Origin: Paranoxybacillus vitaminiphilus
GTDB taxonomy: Bacteria; Bacillota; Bacilli; Bacillales; Anoxybacillaceae
Length of the DNA: 64,000 bases
Direction of reading: 5' to 3'
Assembly (NCBI RefSeq): GCF_003259935.1
Contig: NZ_QLMH01000007.1
Span: 1 to 64,000, forward strand
Below the pieces are notes generated by a model, which saw nothing but the letters and a program-made list of their open reading frames with translations, was not told the DNA's origin and searched no databases. The position numbers and the translations under genes are program-made. Of the stretch, positions 18,383-27,491 are shown one piece after another (the stretch's first letter is position 1; every line of letters starts with the position of its first letter).

Positions 18383-18829
18383 ATGGATAATTTAAAAACG
18401 ATTTTGCAGGAAAATGAAGTTCCATTTGAAATCATTCATCACGAAAATCCCATTCGTACAGCGAAGGAAGGCGCGGATTATTTTGCGATTGAAATAGGCC
18501 AGACAGCACCCACATTGGTTCTTAAGTCAGAAAAAGGTTATTTTGCGATGATTGTTTCCGGAGGACGTGGGCGTGTAAATTTGGAAGAAGTGTCAGAACT
18601 TTTGGGAGGTAATCAATTAAAAATGGCAACTCCAAAAGAAGTCCAGAAGATAACAGGGTACACTGTCGGCAGTGTTCCTTTGGTAGGTTTTTCTTTGCCT
18701 TGTATAGTAGATAAGGAACTTTTTCGTTATCCGTTTATTTACGGAGGAACGGGAGACCCAACTTCGACATTGAAAATGCCTCCTCATGCTTTGGAAAAAC
18801 TAAATCAAGTTGTTGCTTTATTGGGTTAA
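18383..18829 (+). CDS. YbaK/ProX-type aminoacyl-tRNA deacylase domain protein
   Basis: A 148-residue single-domain protein of the YbaK/EbsC fold. It shows TAPTLVLKSEKGYFAMIVSG with the conserved Lys, the strand VGSVPLVGFSLPCIVDKEL and the loop YGGTGDPTSTLKMPPHAL. Family members remove mischarged amino acids (Ala or Cys from tRNA-Pro, and others); the substrate here is not predictable. It sits between the two decayed CRISPR relics and upstream of the cas operon, probably a passenger. AAAAGGGGAC lies about 10 nt before the ATG. Confidence 0.75.
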   Translation: MDNLKTILQENEVPFEIIHHENPIRTAKEGADYFAIEIGQTAPTLVLKSEKGYFAMIVSGGRGRVNLEEVSELLGGNQLKMATPKEVQKITGYTVGSVPLVGFSLPCIVDKELFRYPFIYGGTGDPTSTLKMPPHALEKLNQVVALLG

Positions 18830-19459
18830 AGTGTTGCTGCTGGAAGTCAATTCCCTCGTCTCATATGATAATTTCGATATTCTCTGCAATTTGAAGAGCA
18901 AAATAAGATTTTTTAAAGAGTAACAATCGAATGATAGATATCCAGTAGATTCGATTTAATATGACAAAATCTCTCTTCATGGCATACGATAATCTTAAAA
19001 GCTTTTTAGGTAGGAAAGGAGAAGGGCATGATTGTGGCAGCAAAGCTAATTGATAAAACATTAACAAGAGAGAAGAAAAAAGGGTGGATCAGCACTAGCT
19101 CCAATTTTAAATAAGATACGTGAATGGATGAAAATTTATATTGGATTTGATAAAAGCAAAGATATTCTGTAGATACTATCTAGAGTATTGTTCGCTTTTT
19201 ATAGTGAACATAATGCTTGTCATACGTGTATTCAACCATGACCAAGCTCTTTTCTGTCAATATAACTCGTTCATTCATAATAAATTAAAAAACTTTTGTT
19301 TCTGCTGAATGAATTGAATTAAAAATGCATTACATATTCAAATATATCCAAAAATTTATTTGCATGTAGAAATAAAATGAGATGATGAAAATTTTAGAAG
19401 GCGTGAAGCCCAAAAAATTATTCGTGTTTTTGAATAAAATGTTAAATCATACCGGAAAA
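18830..19459. other. Gene-poor gap with one decayed reading frame
   Basis: 19028-19172 on the plus strand reads MIVAAKLIDKTLTREKK, then after one frameshift GGSALAPILNKIREWMKIYI and GFDKSKDIL, stop. The join suggests a dead short gene, family not recognised. The rest is AT-rich and shows nothing I can support. Confidence 0.3.
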
Positions 19460-19636
19460 TATGGAAATAAAAGTTAAATATTGATAAAATCTAAATAGAT
19501 ATTACATTTTTCTTTAAAGGCTATATAATGACTATCTTCTGTTTGTATCTTAAACTATGAGGATTAAAACTGCAAAAAATGTGCTAGTTCAAAATCATGA
19601 ATCGAAGTTTTTATCTTAACTATTAGAAATATAGCC
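19460..19636 (+). CRISPR. Decayed CRISPR mini-array with leader relic (locus C)
   Basis: 19460-19540 has leader-like sequence (ATTGATAAAATCTAAATAG). A 30 nt degenerate repeat follows (19541-19570, GTTTGTATCTTAAACTATGA then GGATTAAAAC), then a 36 nt spacer (19571-19606) and a second repeat that matches the consensus for its first 16-17 bases (19607 onward) before decaying. It ends about 240 nt before the cas8b start. Confidence 0.7.
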
Positions 19637-19790
19637 ATTTTCGAATTATATAGATTGAAAAGACGACAAGACGTTTAAGATAGGCAAAAGAATAGTCTGA
19701 ATGCTTTATGAATATGTCGGAAAATTAATCTGCACTTATGTAGGGTTGTTAATTGTCAAATAATTTTAAATATTTTATTATTTAAACTTA

Positions 19791-19820
19791 TTTCTTAATA
19801 TGTAAAAATATAGTTATAAT
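19791..19820 (+). promoter_or_regulatory. Putative promoter of the cas operon
   Basis: TTTCTT (19791-19796), an 18 nt spacer and a consensus TATAAT (19815-19820) lie about 50 nt before the cas8b start. The -35 box is weak. Confidence 0.4.
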
Positions 19821-19872
19821 CTTATTTTTATGTGTTTTATGCAAGGTGAATTTATTTTATAGGGGTGAGAAT

Positions 19873-21603
19873 TTGATAGAAGCGGTTGCGCAAATAGGAA
19901 AATTGGCGTTGGAAAGTAAGCGAAAATCAACGGTTGATCAGTTAATTGAAGACCCTGGTTACCCTTACTCTCTGAACATTTTACTTAGTGAGAAAAATGG
20001 TGAATTTTTTTGGGAAGGAACTGAGATCGAAGAAACAAGTGATGATTTTAGACAATACCTTTTTAGAAATGGTTCTTCTCGAGGAACGAACTATTCCCCT
20101 ACAGCACGGATTACCACATTATCCAACACATTTCAGCAAAAGGTGCTTGGTTGGTTTAAAAAGACTCAACGAAGTGGTAATAGTACGAATCCTTATTTTT
20201 CTGCTATTTATCAACTGCTTATTGATAGGCAAGATAGCATTTTAACTGAGCTTGAAGAGAAATTTACACAATTAAACGACCGAGCCATTATATCCTTGAA
20301 GATTAATGGGCAATTCTTATATGATATTCCCGCATTTGTTGACGCGTTTTTATTTCTTGTAAATGAAAAGGATTTAGAATTATCTGCATCTAATCAAGTT
20401 TGTTCTATATGTGGCCAAAGAAAAGATATAGTGATTGGAAAGATGTCGGTATTTCGTTTTTACACACTTGATAAACCAGGATTTGTTGCAGGCGGCTTTG
20501 ATGAGCAGCAAGCATGGCGTAATTATCCGGTTTGTCTTACTTGCAAAACATTTATTGAAGAAGGTAGGAGAATTATAGAAGATCGTCTACGTTTCAATTT
20601 CTATGGATTATCCTATTTGTTAGTTCCGAAATTTATTCTTTCACCAAACTTAGATGATGAAGATTATCAGTCAATATTTGAGTTTCTATATTCACAAGAT
20701 AAAGAAGTTCGCTTACAACATAAGAAAGCGCAGTCATTTATGACAACCGAGGAAGATATTTTAGAAACTCTAGCAGATGTTAATAATACATTGGCGATTA
20801 ATTTAATGTTTTTACAGAAGATTCAGAGTGCTGAACGGATATTACTATTGATTGAAGATGTATTGCCGTCAAGACTAAAAGAGTTATTTAAAGCGAAAAT
20901 TCATGTTGAGAAATTATTATATTCAGAAGGAACTCACCCTTTCCATTTTGGATTTATACGAACCTTTTTTAGCGGTTCTGTTGACAAATATTTCTTAGAT
21001 ATTGTTGAAAGCGTTTTTAGAGAGCGTTCGTTGCATTTTCCGTTTTTGCTTAAATTTATTATGCAAGAAATTCGCAAAGACTTTTACGAAGCTGAATCTA
21101 ATTCATCATTTTTTTATAAGGTGCGACAGGCAATTGCAGTTATTCTATTTTTAGAACAGTCGGGCGTACTAGGAACGAAAGGAGGAAATACAATGGGAAG
21201 CCGATTCGACTCCTTGTTTGAAGTATTTGGGCAACAAATGGATACGAATGAGAAAAAAGCCATCTTTTTGCTTGGAGCATTAACACAAATGTTATTAGAT
21301 GTGCAGCAAAGCAAGCGGAATAGTAAGCCATTTTTGAAGCAGTTGATGAGCCTAAAAATGGACGAACGAACAATGAAAGGGTTGCTTCCGAAAGTGATTA
21401 ATAAGTTACAAGAATATGAGGCGTATCAACGAAGTCACCAGCAACTGGCCGAAGAGATTTCGACTTTGTTTATGACAGCACAAAAAAATTGGAAAATGTC
21501 TATTGATGAGTTGAACTTTTATTTTGTTTGCGGTATGAACCTTGTTTCAAAGGTAAAAGAAAATTTATTTACTAAAGAGGAGGCGGCTATCGATGCTGAA
21601 TAA
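19873..21603 (+). CDS. cas8b: Type I-B Cascade large subunit Cas8b (Csh1 type)
   Basis: About 576 residues. I choose TTG 19873, because AGGGGTGAG lies just before it and the product then starts MIEAVAQIGKLALES, the usual Csh1 opening; the longer GTG 19846 start has no ribosome binding site. A zinc-finger-like pair is visible (CSICG near residue 179 and CLTC near residue 217). Cas8b recognises the PAM and holds the non-target strand in the type I-B surveillance complex. It leads the cas operon and overlaps cas7 by 11 nt. Overall similarity among Cas8 proteins is low, so the call leans on the zinc finger, the N-terminus and the gene order. Confidence 0.85.
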   Translation: MIEAVAQIGKLALESKRKSTVDQLIEDPGYPYSLNILLSEKNGEFFWEGTEIEETSDDFRQYLFRNGSSRGTNYSPTARITTLSNTFQQKVLGWFKKTQRSGNSTNPYFSAIYQLLIDRQDSILTELEEKFTQLNDRAIISLKINGQFLYDIPAFVDAFLFLVNEKDLELSASNQVCSICGQRKDIVIGKMSVFRFYTLDKPGFVAGGFDEQQAWRNYPVCLTCKTFIEEGRRIIEDRLRFNFYGLSYLLVPKFILSPNLDDEDYQSIFEFLYSQDKEVRLQHKKAQSFMTTEEDILETLADVNNTLAINLMFLQKIQSAERILLLIEDVLPSRLKELFKAKIHVEKLLYSEGTHPFHFGFIRTFFSGSVDKYFLDIVESVFRERSLHFPFLLKFIMQEIRKDFYEAESNSSFFYKVRQAIAVILFLEQSGVLGTKGGNTMGSRFDSLFEVFGQQMDTNEKKAIFLLGALTQMLLDVQQSKRNSKPFLKQLMSLKMDERTMKGLLPKVINKLQEYEAYQRSHQQLAEEISTLFMTAQKNWKMSIDELNFYFVCGMNLVSKVKENLFTKEEAAIDAE

Positions 21604-22555
21604 TCGTTCTGAATTGTTATTTTTGTATGATATCCAATGGGCCAATCCGAACGGTGACCCTGTTGATGAAAATAAACCGCGCATTGATGAAGAAACTGGA
21701 AAAAACATTGTGACTGATGTGCGATTAAAACGTACGATTCGCGATTATTTACATCAATATTTTGGACAGGAAATTTTTGTTCGTGAAATTGCTGATGAGA
21801 ATGAGCATATTCAAGATGCGAAAATGCGGGCGGAAGACTTTTTAATACAAAATGGTGAAAAAGTAAACAAGTCAAAAGTATCGTTGGTCGAGATGAAATC
21901 GATCATCAACGAGCAAGTATTGAGCAATTGCATCGATGTTCGCCTCTTTGGTGTAACATTGCCAATTGAAAAAAGTAATAAAGAAAAAAGTTCCATCACT
22001 CATACAGGTCCTGTTCAATTTAAAATGGGTCAATCATTGCATGCAGTGAAACTTGAATATATAAAAGGCACAGGCGCGTTTGCTTCCGGAAGCAAGATGT
22101 CCCAAAAAACATTCCGTGAAGAATATGTATTGCCATATTCTCTTATCTCGTTTTACGGCATTATTAATGAATCCGCTGCTAAGTATACACGTTTAACCGA
22201 AGAAGATATTCAGCTTATGTTAGAAGCAATGTGGAATGGAACGAAAAGCCTCATTTCGCGTTCAAAAGTTGGACAAACTCCTCGTTTGTTGATGAGAGTT
22301 GTATATAAAGAAAAACATTTCCAAATTGGCGAGTTAGATAAGTATGTATCTTTACATTCTGAAAAAGCAGATGAAGAGATTCGCGATGTTGCTGATTATG
22401 TGTTAGATGTAACCGCACTTATTCAATTGCTAGAGAAGTATAAAGATAGAATTGAGCGGGTAGAATTAGTGCAAGATGAACGTTTAGTATGCAGTGAAAA
22501 TTTATTTGAAAGTTTGACAAGCAAAGGGCTTACTGTAGAGAGAAAAGAATTTTAA
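21593..22555 (+). CDS. cas7: Type I-B Cascade backbone protein Cas7 (Csh2 type)
   Basis: A 320-residue RAMP backbone protein opening with LLFLYDIQWANPNGDPVDEN and PRIDEETGKNIVTDVRLKRT, the Csh2/Cas7 signature (NGDP, then DxRLKRxxRD). Multiple copies coat the crRNA. It overlaps cas8b by 11 nt and lies 11 nt before cas5. Confidence 0.95.
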   Translation: MLNNRSELLFLYDIQWANPNGDPVDENKPRIDEETGKNIVTDVRLKRTIRDYLHQYFGQEIFVREIADENEHIQDAKMRAEDFLIQNGEKVNKSKVSLVEMKSIINEQVLSNCIDVRLFGVTLPIEKSNKEKSSITHTGPVQFKMGQSLHAVKLEYIKGTGAFASGSKMSQKTFREEYVLPYSLISFYGIINESAAKYTRLTEEDIQLMLEAMWNGTKSLISRSKVGQTPRLLMRVVYKEKHFQIGELDKYVSLHSEKADEEIRDVADYVLDVTALIQLLEKYKDRIERVELVQDERLVCSENLFESLTSKGLTVERKEF

Positions 22556-22566
22556 GGGTGAAGCAT

Positions 22567-23286
22567 ATGAATGTACTAACTTTTGATATCAGTGCAGATT
22601 TTGGGCATTTTCGCAAAATTTATTCGACTTCTTCACCCTTAACATATTCGATGATTCCGCCAACCTCTTTTTATGGAATCATAGGCGCTATTATTGGATT
22701 AGAAAAAGAGGAGAACAAGTATTTACAATATATTAATCATGAAACAACAAAAGTAGCAATACAGTTGATAAACTCTGTTAAAAAAATACGCCTCGGGTTG
22801 AATCATATTAACACAAAAGGGAATGTATGGATACCGAAACAAAGAAGAGAAGGAGCCCGTACGCAAATTCGTACAGAGTTTTTACGTTTTCCGCGATTTC
22901 GGTGCTATGTTCATTTACATAATGGGGAACTGTTTCAGCAGCTGGTTCACTATGTAAAAGAACATAAGAACGTTTACACCGTATCTATGGGGTTAAGTGA
23001 GTGCATTGCTAATATCGAGTTTGTATCTCTAGAAACATTTAAGAATCGAACGGATAAGGAAGCTGTTGAGATTGTAACAGCAATTCCTGAGAGTTTACTG
23101 CAAACATTGAAAATTGAAGCCGGAAAAGAATATTTAAAAGAACGGTTACCTATCGAAATGAACAGTGAACGGATTGTATCGCGTTATGATGAAGTATTAT
23201 TCGAAGCAAACGGTCAACCGCTTACAGCTTCCGTTTCTTCATACTGGACAAATGAGCAAGGTAAAAATATTGTCTTTCTCAACTAG
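22567..23286 (+). CDS. cas5: Type I-B Cascade protein Cas5
   Basis: The start is ATG 22567 with AAGGGTGA 6 nt upstream (GTG 22558 is the alternative). The 239 residues open NVLTFDISADFGHFRKIYST then SSPLTYSMIPPTSFYGIIGA, the Cas5h pattern (DFGHFRK, PPTxFxGIIGAIxGL). Cas5 caps the 5' handle of the crRNA and contacts Cas8b. A strong hairpin follows at 23289-23318, before cas3. Confidence 0.92.
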   Translation: MNVLTFDISADFGHFRKIYSTSSPLTYSMIPPTSFYGIIGAIIGLEKEENKYLQYINHETTKVAIQLINSVKKIRLGLNHINTKGNVWIPKQRREGARTQIRTEFLRFPRFRCYVHLHNGELFQQLVHYVKEHKNVYTVSMGLSECIANIEFVSLETFKNRTDKEAVEIVTAIPESLLQTLKIEAGKEYLKERLPIEMNSERIVSRYDEVLFEANGQPLTASVSSYWTNEQGKNIVFLN

Positions 23287-23288
23287 AA

Positions 23289-23318
23289 AAAGCACGTATG
23301 TTCACTCATACGTGCTTT
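23289..23318 (+). promoter_or_regulatory. Hairpin between cas5 and cas3
   Basis: AAAGCACGTATG (23289-23300) and CATACGTGCTTT (23307-23318) pair perfectly over 12 bp around a 6 nt loop, starting 3 nt after the cas5 stop. Only GTTT follows, so it is a weak or partial terminator, or an RNA processing and stability element. The cas3 ribosome binding site lies about 10 nt further on. Confidence 0.65.
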
Positions 23319-23340
23319 GTTTACAGATGGAGGAAATTTT

Positions 23341-25680
23341 ATGAATGAATTATATTCACACCCTGACTATCCACTGCAACAGCATATTGACGGAGTACGT
23401 TCCTTGTCATCTTTATTTCTTAACGAGAAAAAATTACCTCTTACCGAACAAAAATGGTTTCAAACATTGAATGAATACATTGCATTATTTCATGACATTG
23501 GAAAGGCACATCGTTATTTTCAAGATTATATTCGTCAATTTGAAGCACCGCAGAAATTAAGAAGTCATGCGTTGCTTTCCGCTTTTTTGCTGGCTCAATT
23601 TATAGCTCAAAGTGAGGAAATTGAACCGATTTGGAGATGGTTTGCGTTTTTAATTGTTAAACGCCACCATGGCAATTTAGATGATTGGTTAGAAGAGTTT
23701 AAGCAGTTTAGTGATGAAATGGAACAACAGTTGCTTAAACAAATTGAAGCAATAAATTTTGAAACATTAAACGAAGTGTACCAACCGTTTATCCCTGCAT
23801 TATCAGAAAAACCATTTACAAAATCACAGTTCCAGCAGTGGGTTCACGATATGTTTACACAAGGCCGTAAGATTCGCCGCAGCATTATGAAGTGGAATGA
23901 TGAAAATGAGTCACTTGCACCTTATATCCAATTGTTATTTATGTTTTCTCTTCTCTTAGATGCCGATAAATCGGAAGCAGGGATTATGCAAAAGGAAACA
24001 TGGTCGTTTTCAGATCGACTTGATCTTCCGGTACAAATGATTCAAGTCTATAAAGAAAAACAACAATGGGAAAATAATTCGATGAACGAGCTACGAGAGC
24101 AAGCATTTAGAGAAGTAGTAAACTATGAAATTGATTTAAGTAACCACTTTTATTCTTTGCAGTTGCCAACAGGCATGGGAAAAACTCTTACTTCGTTTCA
24201 ATTTGCGTTAAATTTAAGAAAAGAAATTGAAAAGAAAAAAGGAGTTTGTTCCCGCATTATATATAGCTTGCCGTTTTTAAGTATTATTGACCAAACAAGC
24301 GCAGTACTAACAAATATCTTTCAGGCTAACGGACTTTCTGTTGATCATCGTCTCTTTTTAGCACATCATCATTTAGCGGAGATGAGTTACTCAGTAGAAC
24401 GAGAGGAAGAACAGTATAATGTTGAGTATGATGTTGCGAAGCTGCTTATAGAAGGATGGAATTCAGAAATCGTATTAACAACATTTGTACAGCTTTTTCA
24501 TACAATCTTTAGCAATCAAAATAAGGCGTTACGAAAATTCCATCGCTTAGCCAATTCAATCATCATTATCGATGAAATTCAGGCCATTCCACATCGATAT
24601 TGGTTAGTTGTAAAAGAAATGTTTGAGGTGCTCGCTAAAGAGTTGAATTGTTACTTTTTATTTAGTTCGGCCACAACACCTGCTATTTTTGATCAGAATA
24701 AAGTAATACAGCTTGTAAATCCAAATGATTACTTTCAAGCATTATCAAGAGTGGAACTTTTTCCGCATGTAGAAGAAAATTTAACAATTGAGTCGTTTGT
24801 AGACAGATTAGAACTAGATACGGAGAAGAGTTATTTATTTATTGTCAATACGATCGATTGTGCAAAAAAGCTGTATGAGCAATTAGCGGAAGTTGTTAAT
24901 AAAGAAGAAATGACTTTTTTATCTACCCATATTCCACCAAAAGAGAGACTACGCCGCATTGATGAAATTAAAAAAGGAACATATCGGTTCGTTGTCAGTA
25001 CGCAGCTAGTAGAAGCGGGTGTTGATATTGATTTCGACGTAGTTTATCGCGATCTTGCCCCGCTTGACTCTATTCACCAAGCGGCTGGAAGATGTAATCG
25101 CCACGGACAAAGAAGAGGGGAAGTGCACGTTATTTCATTAACTGACGGAAAGCGGAGATATGCAAGCTATATTTATGATTTAGTCCGCATCGATTTAACG
25201 CAATCCATGTTAAAAAATTATGAGATAGTTGAAGAAAAAGAGTTTTTCCATTTAATAGAACATTATTTTCAACATTTAACTAGTAAAATGAGCAATCGGG
25301 AGTCTAAACAACTATTAAAGGGAATCAAAACACTTTACTTTGATGGAGAAGCAACGAATGAGCGCATACCTGTTTCACAATTTCGTCTCATTGAATCAGG
25401 AGAAGATAAATTTGATGTTTTCATTGAATTAAATGAGGAAGCGGCCGAATTATTTAGATGTTTTGAAGACATTATTCGAATAAAGAACCCTTTAGAACGG
25501 CAAAAAGCATTTGCGTCTATTAAAGCTTCTTTTTATCAATATATGATTTCTATTCCAAGAAAAGTAGATCATAAACCTCCGATAGTCCATGGGATTGGTT
25601 ATGTCAATATGGATTCATTGAGTGATTTTTATGACGAAACTCTTGGATATAAAACAAAAAGTCAAGGGCTCATATGGTAG
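23341..25680 (+). CDS. cas3: CRISPR nuclease-helicase Cas3
   Basis: The start is ATG 23341 with GGAGG upstream; 779 residues. The N-terminal HD nuclease shows FHDIGKAHRYFQDYI and KRHHGNLDDW. The superfamily 2 helicase shows Walker A LPTGMGKTLTSF (about residue 275), DEIQ box IIIDEIQAIPHRY, motif III FSSATTPAIF and motif VI HQAAGRCNRHGQR. It is recruited by Cascade to degrade target DNA. It lies 54 nt after cas5 behind a hairpin, so its dose may be set separately. Confidence 0.96.
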   Translation: MNELYSHPDYPLQQHIDGVRSLSSLFLNEKKLPLTEQKWFQTLNEYIALFHDIGKAHRYFQDYIRQFEAPQKLRSHALLSAFLLAQFIAQSEEIEPIWRWFAFLIVKRHHGNLDDWLEEFKQFSDEMEQQLLKQIEAINFETLNEVYQPFIPALSEKPFTKSQFQQWVHDMFTQGRKIRRSIMKWNDENESLAPYIQLLFMFSLLLDADKSEAGIMQKETWSFSDRLDLPVQMIQVYKEKQQWENNSMNELREQAFREVVNYEIDLSNHFYSLQLPTGMGKTLTSFQFALNLRKEIEKKKGVCSRIIYSLPFLSIIDQTSAVLTNIFQANGLSVDHRLFLAHHHLAEMSYSVEREEEQYNVEYDVAKLLIEGWNSEIVLTTFVQLFHTIFSNQNKALRKFHRLANSIIIIDEIQAIPHRYWLVVKEMFEVLAKELNCYFLFSSATTPAIFDQNKVIQLVNPNDYFQALSRVELFPHVEENLTIESFVDRLELDTEKSYLFIVNTIDCAKKLYEQLAEVVNKEEMTFLSTHIPPKERLRRIDEIKKGTYRFVVSTQLVEAGVDIDFDVVYRDLAPLDSIHQAAGRCNRHGQRRGEVHVISLTDGKRRYASYIYDLVRIDLTQSMLKNYEIVEEKEFFHLIEHYFQHLTSKMSNRESKQLLKGIKTLYFDGEATNERIPVSQFRLIESGEDKFDVFIELNEEAAELFRCFEDIIRIKNPLERQKAFASIKASFYQYMISIPRKVDHKPPIVHGIGYVNMDSLSDFYDETLGYKTKSQGLIW

Positions 25681-25689
25681 GTGTGAAAA

Positions 25690-26199
25690 ATGGATTACCA
25701 AATGCCTATAACTGGAACTGATATTTGGTATTACTACATTTGTAAGCGAGAAGTATGGCTGATGAAGCATCAAATCGCTCCTGATCAAGAAGATGAGTCG
25801 TTAGATATTGGCCGTTTTATTTCAGAAACCTATTATCAACGAAATAAAAAGGAGATTTCAATTGGCAATATTGTTGTAGACCGTGTAAGACAGGAAGATG
25901 GTCAATTAGTGATTGGAGAAGTGAAAAAATCATCGCGATATATGAAAAGTGCCAAAATGCAATTACTCTACTATTTAGACACACTTCGTCAAATGGGGAT
26001 TGAAGCAAAAGGGGAGTTGCTATTTCCGGAAGAAAGGAAAAAAGAAACGGTGGAATGGACGGAAGAAGCGAAGCAGGAGCTGAAGCGGGCAATGGAAGAT
26101 ATTCGTCGCATTGCGCGCATGCCGGTACCGCCTGCATCGGAGAAAATTCATTTTTGCGGGAAATGTGCATACCGTGAATATTGTTGGGCGGAGGAATAA
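25690..26199 (+). CDS. cas4: CRISPR adaptation nuclease Cas4
   Basis: A 169-residue RecB-like nuclease. The iron-sulfur cysteines are Cys18 (YYICKREVW) and Cys156, Cys159 and Cys165 (FCGKCAYREYCW); the nuclease motif is VIGEVKKSSRYMKS. Cas4 trims prespacers and selects the PAM end. Together with Cas1 and Cas2 it forms the adaptation set, directly downstream of cas3. Confidence 0.95.
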   Translation: MDYQMPITGTDIWYYYICKREVWLMKHQIAPDQEDESLDIGRFISETYYQRNKKEISIGNIVVDRVRQEDGQLVIGEVKKSSRYMKSAKMQLLYYLDTLRQMGIEAKGELLFPEERKKETVEWTEEAKQELKRAMEDIRRIARMPVPPASEKIHFCGKCAYREYCWAEE

Positions 26200-26201
26200 A
26201 T

Positions 26202-27203
26202 ATGAAAAAAACGTTATACATTTTTCAAAGTGGTGAGCTTCGCCGAAAAGATAATAGTTTATATTTTGAAACAGAGGAGAGAAAACGCTACATACCAGTC
26301 GAAAATACAAATGATATCTATATTTTCGGTGAAGTCGATGTTTCGAAAAAATTTTTGGAGTTTGCGGAGCAAAAAGAGATTATTGTCCATTATTTTAATC
26401 ATCATGGATATTATGTTGGGTCTTTTTATCCCCGCGAGCACTTAAATGCTGGACACGTTATTTTAAAACAAGCGGAGCACTATCTTGATGAAGGGAAGCG
26501 GCTCGATTTGGCGCGGCGATTTATTGAAGGCTCTATCCAACAGATGAGCCGCGTCTTGAAATATTATCGTTCTCGCTTGGAAGAGAAAGCTATTTTTGAT
26601 GAAGTGCTAGAAGACTTTCAAAAAGAGCTGCTAAAGTTGCCAACAGCTCAATCAGTTGAACAATTAATGGCATCGGAAGGACATATACGCGAAAAGTACT
26701 ACAGTACCTTTGATACGATTATTCGTCATCCCGATTTTATTTTTGAAAAAAGGACAAAACGCCCGCCGCACAATCGATTAAATGCACTAATTAGCTTCGG
26801 TAATTCCATTGTGTATACGATGTGTTTAAGCGAGATTTATAAAACGTATCTTGATCCCCGCATTGGTTTTTTACATAGTACGAATTTTCGACGCTTTTCT
26901 TTAAATCTGGACATTGCTGAAATTTTTAAACCTATTATCGTGGATCGGTTAATTTTTTCCCTTGTAAATAAAAAAATGCTGACAAAAAAGCATTTTGAAA
27001 AACTGACCGATGGAATTTTGCTATCAGAGGAAGGAAGAAAAATTTTTGTAAGTGAATTGGATAAGAAAATGCAAACAACTGTCCAGCATCGTCATCTAGG
27101 CAAGTCTGTGTCATATCGGCGATTAATTCGCTTAGAATTGTATAAATTACAAAAGCATTTACTTGGTGAAAAGCCATATGAACCATATGCAGCAAAATGG
27201 TAG
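26202..27203 (+). CDS. cas1: CRISPR integrase Cas1
   Basis: The start is ATG 26202 with GGAGG upstream; the frame from 26181 lies inside cas4. The 333 residues contain KRPPHNRLNALISFGNSIVY and the metal-binding IGFLHSTNFRRFSLNLDIAE followed by FKPI, the type I-B Cas1 signature. It integrates new spacers at the leader end with Cas2. Confidence 0.97.
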   Translation: MKKTLYIFQSGELRRKDNSLYFETEERKRYIPVENTNDIYIFGEVDVSKKFLEFAEQKEIIVHYFNHHGYYVGSFYPREHLNAGHVILKQAEHYLDEGKRLDLARRFIEGSIQQMSRVLKYYRSRLEEKAIFDEVLEDFQKELLKLPTAQSVEQLMASEGHIREKYYSTFDTIIRHPDFIFEKRTKRPPHNRLNALISFGNSIVYTMCLSEIYKTYLDPRIGFLHSTNFRRFSLNLDIAEIFKPIIVDRLIFSLVNKKMLTKKHFEKLTDGILLSEEGRKIFVSELDKKMQTTVQHRHLGKSVSYRRLIRLELYKLQKHLLGEKPYEPYAAKW

Positions 27204-27212
27204 GGGATTTTC

Positions 27213-27476
27213 ATGTTTGTCATACTTGTGTATGATTTTAATGAGAAACGTGTAGCGAAAGCGCTAAAAATTGCCCGTAAGTATCTTCATTGGGTGCAAA
27301 ATTCTGTTTTTGAAGGAGAAATTTCACAGGCAAATTATAAAAAACTAAAAGTAGAATTGCAAAATATTATGAATCCGGACGAGGATTCGGTTATCTTTTA
27401 TACATTTCGAACGCAAAAATATTGGTTACGTGAGGAGTTTGGATTAAAAAAAGGCGGCGACGAATTTATTTTGTAG
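27213..27476 (+). CDS. cas2: CRISPR adaptation protein Cas2
   Basis: An 87-residue ferredoxin-like protein: FVILVYDFNEKRVAKALKIA (with Asp8), KYLHWVQNSVFEGEIS and a C-terminal strand. It bridges two Cas1 dimers. It lies 9 nt after cas1 and 15 nt before cas6. Confidence 0.96.
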   Translation: MFVILVYDFNEKRVAKALKIARKYLHWVQNSVFEGEISQANYKKLKVELQNIMNPDEDSVIFYTFRTQKYWLREEFGLKKGGDEFIL

Positions 27477-27491
27477 AAAGAAGGACAAGCT

